From NCBI GenBank assembly GCA_016296785.1, contig JAEDHX010000010.1:1-37885 (forward strand): 37,885 bases of DNA. Reading direction: 5' to 3'. The notes under the pieces are model-generated. The model worked only from the letters and a program-made list of their open reading frames with translations. It was not told the DNA's origin and ran no database searches. The translations under genes and the position numbers were made by a program. This document shows positions 33,975 through 37,885 of the stretch, in pieces (positions within the stretch are counted from its first letter, which is position 1; every line of letters begins with the position of its first letter). This DNA is from Coprococcus sp. Lineage in GTDB: Bacteria > Bacillota > Clostridia > Lachnospirales > Lachnospiraceae.

Positions 33975-35027
33975 ATGAATCTAAAGAGTATTATCAGATT
34001 TTTGATAATTATTGGCGCATTACTATTAGTTGTTTTATTTGCCAAGAAAAAGATAGTTAAAGAGTATAACAGTTTTATGGACGAATATAAGGGAAGTGAG
34101 ACTACAGCAGGTGAAGATGTTACCATTGAGATTCCGCAGGGTGCAACCGTTAAGATGACTGCACAGATTCTCAAGGATGCAGGTCTTATAGACCATAAGC
34201 TTGCATTTCAGCTTAGAATTAAAGAAACAAAGTATAAGGATAGTATTCAGCCGGGTACATTTACCCTTAATACAGGCATGTGCATGATTGACATGATTAA
34301 AGCAATTACTTACGTTGAAGATATGAGAGAGGTTGTTGACAGGCTTGTTGTTCCTGAGGGCTTCAGTCTTGAGCAGATTGCTAATGCATGTGAGAAGCAG
34401 GGCATTTGTTCCGCTCAGGAGTTCTTGTCAGAGGCACGCTATTATAGCGAAACCGGAATAGAACTTCCATTTGAAGTAGATAACGCAGGCGTTAGATATG
34501 AGCTTCAGGGCTTCCTATTCCCTGCAACATATGATATTTATTCTGATACAACAGCAAAATCTCTTATAGAAGAGATGGTTAACACATTTAACCAGGTATA
34601 TACGGATGAGTATAAGGCAAGAGCTAAGGAACTTAATCTTACAGATTTTGAAGTTCTTACAATGGCTTCGATGGTAGAGCGTGAGGCTATGCTTGAAAGC
34701 GAGAGGCCAACAATCGCAGGGGTATTCTACAACAGACTTGAAGAGGGAATGCTTATGCAGATTGACCCGACAGTGCTTTATCCACTTACAAATGGTATGT
34801 ACGATGTTGATCAGGTATTGTATGAAGACCTTGAGCTTGATTCACCTTATAACACATATAAGTATACAGGATTGCCAATTGGCCCAATTTGTAACCCTGG
34901 TAAAGCATCTATTGAGGCAGTATTATATCCGGAAGAGCATAACTATTTATATTATCATACCTCAGATGCTAATGATGGAAGTCATATATTTACAGAGACA
35001 TATGACGAACATCTTAATACACAGTAG
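33975..35027 (+). CDS. mltG: Endolytic murein transglycosylase MltG
   Basis: Cleaves nascent glycan strands at the membrane and sets chain length with the synthases. A single N-terminal span (about residues 5-24) anchors it. A LysM-like region and the YceG catalytic domain follow. The catalytic Glu is in TMASMVEREA (Glu235), and the tail LPIGPICNPGKASIEAVLYPEEHNYLYY is the family hallmark. Length 350 fits. AAAGGAGAAG at 33958-33967 is the SD. The nearby L,D-transpeptidase and racemase fit a wall-biosynthesis theme, although they are not in the same operon. Confidence 0.93.
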   Translation: MNLKSIIRFLIIIGALLLVVLFAKKKIVKEYNSFMDEYKGSETTAGEDVTIEIPQGATVKMTAQILKDAGLIDHKLAFQLRIKETKYKDSIQPGTFTLNTGMCMIDMIKAITYVEDMREVVDRLVVPEGFSLEQIANACEKQGICSAQEFLSEARYYSETGIELPFEVDNAGVRYELQGFLFPATYDIYSDTTAKSLIEEMVNTFNQVYTDEYKARAKELNLTDFEVLTMASMVEREAMLESERPTIAGVFYNRLEEGMLMQIDPTVLYPLTNGMYDVDQVLYEDLELDSPYNTYKYTGLPIGPICNPGKASIEAVLYPEEHNYLYYHTSDANDGSHIFTETYDEHLNTQ

Positions 35028-35044
35028 AATATATGAGTATAACG

Positions 35045-35078
35045 AGTGATTTGTAGTCATTAATTGCTACAAATCACT
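35045..35078. terminator. Hairpin after mltG, weak terminator
   Basis: GTGATTTGTAG (35046-35056) pairs exactly with CTACAAATCAC (35067-35077). A-T closure adds one more pair. Only a short, broken T-run follows, so termination may be partial. Confidence 0.5.
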
Positions 35079-35095
35079 TGCTATATATTTGGATT

Positions 35096-35124
35096 TTGTA
35101 TATAATTACTAATGTATGTATACT
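35096..35124 (+). promoter_or_regulatory. Promoter for the FHA-domain gene
   Basis: TTGTAT, 17 bases and TATACT. Transcription would begin near 35131, about 50 bases upstream of the ATG and downstream of the mltG hairpin. Confidence 0.55.
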
Positions 35125-35181
35125 ATTATGGGAGTTAGTACCGGATATTAATGTATTAAGGTACGGCAGGAGGAATATTTG

Positions 35182-36921
35182 ATGAGAAGAATTAATTTCA
35201 AAGTAAGAAATATTGGCTCAGAAAAGTATTTGTCTTATGTATTGGATGATGACTGCGATTTCGACGAGGAGTTGCTTGATTATCTCGAAGATAATAATAT
35301 AGCCGAGCTTATTGATATTATTTATGAAGAAGATGATGAGAATGATTATCTTACTTATAATGTAACAGGAAGAGCTACGGTAGATTCACTCCTTACAGAG
35401 AAAGTAAATGCTGAGAAGATGCTGGGGATTATCAGGGGTGTTGCATCAGGTATAGTGAATATGCGTGATTTGGGAATACCTGTATCATATGTTGTTTTGC
35501 ATAGAGCCTTCACATATGTTAATCCTGTTACATATGATGTTAAGATGTTATGTGTGCCTGTTGAGACTGACACTAACATCAATGCTGAGTTTAGATATTT
35601 TGTTAAACATCTAATTATGGATGCTACATATTCAGACGATGAAGATTGTAATTATGTTGCGAAGATAATTAATATGCTTAATGCAGATAAATTTGCAATC
35701 AGAACATTCCTAGGGCAGATAACAGAGCTTATGGAATCCGCCGGAATGATTATTGATGATGCATATATGGATATTAATGGAACAGGCGTTGAGGTATCTC
35801 AGGGAGCAGGAGTTGCCAAGGCAGATACAACTATGGAGGATTTGCCTGACGTTGGTGATGTTTCATTTGATGAGGAAGATGATGACCTTGATATGTACGA
35901 GGAAGAACCTTCTGAATCGAACACAATATTCAGGGATCTTGATTTAGATTCTGATGAGCCTAAGAAGGATGGCATCAACATGGATGTGTTTGATGACAGC
36001 GTTCTTCAGGAGTTGGAGATAGATGAGGATGCAGAATATGACTTTTCTTCTGAAGAAGAGTCTGCTGATGAGGATGATAATAATTATGAAGGCCTTACAG
36101 AGATGCTTTCTTCTGAGGAGTTAGCGGAGGCTGCTACAGAGAATAATTCTGAAGCTGAGGTACCAGAGCAGACAGAAGAGCCTTTTGCAATAAAAGATAC
36201 AAAGAAAACAGATGATGTTATTGGTTCAGTACAGAGCGGCATTCCTACTCTTATTGATACAGATGATTTAGATAATCTGATTGATGAGCCGCCTGTAGTC
36301 AAGAGTATCAGAATTAACCGCGCTAAGATTATTCAGAAGGCAGTAAATGAAATTGATGATAATATAGCTGATAATCCTACAGAACAGATAATTAGTGATG
36401 AATTCATTAATGATAAGACTTCTGAACCGGTTCTTAAGACAGTAGAATCAGATCTGTCGGAGCAAACTGTTGAAGCTACTAAGGAGAACACTAAGACTGA
36501 AAAGAAACAGGAAGTTCAGCCTCATATTCCGACAGGCAACACTGTTGAATTAACAGAGGGAATGAATGTTGTTAAGGACACAGAAGCTGAGATAGAAACG
36601 AAACCTGCACCTGGAGTACCAAAGGCAATGCCGTACATTGTTAGAGTTAACACCGGCGAAAGGGTTATGATTAATAAAGCAGTATTTAAGCTTGGTAAGG
36701 CTTCGCGAGGTGTAGATTTCTCAATATCAGGAAATGGAGCAATAAGCCGTGTTCACGCAATTATTTATCAGAGAGAAGATGGCTGCTACATCAAGGATAA
36801 TAAAGCTACTAATTCTACATATGTTAATAATGTTAAGCTTGAAGATAATCAGGAGATGCAATTAAAGAATGATACTACAATAGTATTGGGTGGCGAAGAA
36901 TTTTTATTCAAATTAAGTTAA
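35182..36921 (+). CDS. DUF6382-like protein with C-terminal FHA domain
   Basis: A 579-residue cytoplasmic protein with no signal peptide or membrane span. Residues 1-195 form a folded domain that I associate with DUF6382: a helix-rich core with LLTEKVNAEKMLGIIRGVASG, then a beta part PVTYDVKMLCVPVE. The middle, about 210-480, is strongly acidic and low in complexity (many Asp/Glu blocks). The last 95 residues are an FHA domain: FKLGKASRGVDFSISGNGAISRVHAIIYQ contains the Gly-Lys, Ser-Arg and His of the phosphothreonine pocket, and NATNSTYVNNVKL-type sequence ends it. AGGAGG at 35168-35173 is eight bases before the ATG; an overlapping TTG at 35179 is less well placed. The next gene shares the N-terminal domain. 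FHA domains read phosphothreonine, so a Ser/Thr kinase partner is expected. Confidence 0.8.
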   Translation: MRRINFKVRNIGSEKYLSYVLDDDCDFDEELLDYLEDNNIAELIDIIYEEDDENDYLTYNVTGRATVDSLLTEKVNAEKMLGIIRGVASGIVNMRDLGIPVSYVVLHRAFTYVNPVTYDVKMLCVPVETDTNINAEFRYFVKHLIMDATYSDDEDCNYVAKIINMLNADKFAIRTFLGQITELMESAGMIIDDAYMDINGTGVEVSQGAGVAKADTTMEDLPDVGDVSFDEEDDDLDMYEEEPSESNTIFRDLDLDSDEPKKDGINMDVFDDSVLQELEIDEDAEYDFSSEEESADEDDNNYEGLTEMLSSEELAEAATENNSEAEVPEQTEEPFAIKDTKKTDDVIGSVQSGIPTLIDTDDLDNLIDEPPVVKSIRINRAKIIQKAVNEIDDNIADNPTEQIISDEFINDKTSEPVLKTVESDLSEQTVEATKENTKTEKKQEVQPHIPTGNTVELTEGMNVVKDTEAEIETKPAPGVPKAMPYIVRVNTGERVMINKAVFKLGKASRGVDFSISGNGAISRVHAIIYQREDGCYIKDNKATNSTYVNNVKLEDNQEMQLKNDTTIVLGGEEFLFKLS

Positions 36922-36930
36922 TACAACCAG

Positions 36931-36974
36931 CCCTGTATTATCAGGGAAAAGAGCAGGTAGCAATGCCTGCTTTT
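36931..36974 (+). terminator. Tandem hairpins ending the FHA gene transcript
   Basis: CCCTG-CAGGG (36931-36946) is followed by AGCAGG/CCTGCT (36952-36957 with 36966-36971) and a short T-run. The second hairpin looks like a modest intrinsic terminator or attenuator before the next gene. Confidence 0.5.
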
Positions 36975-37023
36975 GGTGTTTACTTGGATATATTACAATA
37001 GAGATCATACAGGGGGATTAGAA

Positions 37024-37885
37024 ATGAAAAAAAGCAAAGTAACAGTAAATAAGAATGGCGATAGCTACGTGGCAAGATATGAGTTGGATATCAATGACAT
37101 AGTGGATACACGTGTATATGACATGTCCAATAATGGTTCAGTACCTCAGATGTGCCCATGTGACATGAGAGAGGAGAATGGAATCAGAACATTTTCATAT
37201 AACGTGGATGGCAGAATGCCTATTTCAGATTACTTAAAGAGCGAAATAAATAAAAAACAAATGCTTACATTGCTTTACAATGTTCTTTCAGGACTTGAGA
37301 ATTTTGGTAAGAATATGATTTCGCTGAGCTATGTTGCTAAGGATACAAAGCATATTTTTGTAGACACAGATAGCCTGGATGTATATTTTATTGTTGCGCC
37401 GGTTGACAAAGAAACAACCGATATGTCAGAGATAAAATGCGCAGTAAAGGCAATAATAGCAGATGCCAAGTATTTTGAGCTTGATAAGGATAACTATGTT
37501 GCTAAGCTTATCAGCTTTACAAATAAGGCCGGCACATTCTCAACTGCTGATATGAAAGCATATGTTAACCAATTATTACTTGATATCGGTATTAATATTG
37601 AAGAAGAGAAGGCTGCCAAGATGGCGGCAGCTGCTCCTCAGAAGGTAAGCAGAGTAGGCGTTATGATGAATAATGCTAAGATGAATAATGTGCCACCAAT
37701 GCCACCGATGGGAGGAAATGGAATGCCACCAATGCCACCAATGCCACCAATGGGAGGAAATGGAATGCCACCAATGCCGCCAATGGGTGGAAATGGAATG
37801 CCACCAATGCCGCCAATGGGTGGAAATGATATGCCACCAATGCCGCCAATGGGTGGAAATGGAATGCCACCAATGCCACCAATGC
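37024..37885 (+). CDS. Partial DUF6382-like protein with Pro/Met/Gly repeats
   Basis: Reading frame open from ATG 37024 to the window end (287 complete codons, no stop). GGGGG at 37012-37016 provides the SD. Residues 1-195 align by eye with the N-terminal domain of the FHA protein upstream: ISDYLKSEINKKQMLTLLYNVLSGLENFGKNMISLSYVAK and LDVYFIVAPVDKETTDMSE are the counterparts of its LL-TEK and YDVKMLCVPVE blocks. No FHA domain is reached. From about residue 224 the protein becomes tandem copies of PPMPPMGGNGM. A longer protein with a further C-terminal domain, possibly membrane or effector related, is likely. It is separated from its neighbour by 102 bases and probably belongs to the same functional unit. 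Confidence 0.75.
   Translation, partial: MKKSKVTVNKNGDSYVARYELDINDIVDTRVYDMSNNGSVPQMCPCDMREENGIRTFSYNVDGRMPISDYLKSEINKKQMLTLLYNVLSGLENFGKNMISLSYVAKDTKHIFVDTDSLDVYFIVAPVDKETTDMSEIKCAVKAIIADAKYFELDKDNYVAKLISFTNKAGTFSTADMKAYVNQLLLDIGINIEEEKAAKMAAAAPQKVSRVGVMMNNAKMNNVPPMPPMGGNGMPPMPPMPPMGGNGMPPMPPMGGNGMPPMPPMGGNDMPPMPPMGGNGMPPMPPM
37693..37885 (+). repeat. 33-bp tandem repeat encoding PPMPPMGGNGM
   Basis: Units at 37693-37725, 37726-37767 (with nine extra bases), 37768-37800, 37801-37833, 37834-37866 and a partial one at 37867-37885. Early units use GGA-GGA codons and late ones GGT-GGA with CCG, and one unit has Asp for Asn. The pattern suggests recent expansion by slippage or unequal exchange. 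The array continues beyond the window. Confidence 0.9.

Noticed and set aside
37676..37882. Minus-strand frame with HFHPLAALVA repeats
   Set aside because: It is the mirror image of the coding tandem repeat on the plus strand, and no SD precedes it.
37693..37885. Possible CRISPR array
   Set aside because: Units are contiguous, with no unique spacers, and all stay in one reading frame; this is a coding tandem repeat.

Overview
The window is AT-rich chromosomal DNA from a low-GC Bacillota. It most resembles the family Lachnospiraceae (the Butyrivibrio/Roseburia/Lachnospira group). This is inferred from the tmk-holB-ricT-trmN6-rsmI gene order, strong GGAGG-type ribosome binding sites with several TTG starts, and family-typical proteins: paired lipoproteins, a Lachnospiraceae-like GlgB, and FHA proteins with a DUF6382-like N-terminus. 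I see no rRNA, tRNA, CRISPR array, transposase or phage genes. Gene density is high and most of the content is chromosomal core.

Layout. (1) 1-6642: two paralogous lipoproteins separated by a 246-bp near-perfect dyad element, then a 2-hydroxyacid dehydrogenase, an AlkD-like protein, a membrane-anchored PTS-like EIIB-EIIA protein whose IIA histidines are missing, and a hotdog thioesterase. (2) 6661-12936: a TetR regulator divergent from glycogen branching enzyme with two operator-like palindromes between them, then an ABC-F ATPase and a YczE-like membrane protein whose 3' end overlaps a convergent MATE transporter. (3) 13096-19037: L,D-transpeptidase, HflX, a large membrane-anchored protein of unknown function and type I dehydroquinase. 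(4) 19171-26180: a Bacillus yaaO-tmk-holB-yaaT-yabB-rsmI-like cluster with an NhaC-type antiporter inserted and yaaQ (darA), yaaR and yabA absent. It is convergent with an alanine racemase. (5) 27469-33214: an AAA ATPase with a PD-(D/E)XK-like tail and an unusual N-terminus, a prepilin peptidase, an acyl-CoA ligase and a diaminopimelate decarboxylase-like enzyme, closed by a bidirectional terminator against a cyclophilin gene. (6) 33975-end: MltG, then two proteins sharing an N-terminal domain. One ends in an FHA domain. The other runs off the window in a Pro/Met/Gly repeat.

How the genes relate. Several genes serve the envelope: L,D-transpeptidase, MltG, Alr, the LysA-like enzyme and lipoproteins. 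The tmk-to-rsmI block serves DNA replication and RNA modification. The least explained parts are the EIIB-EIIA relative behind a long hairpin that includes its start signals, the AAA/nuclease-like fusion, the paired domain proteins at the right end, and the 246-bp dyad. None proves a new system, but these are the places to look. All family assignments come from reading motifs; no database search was possible.
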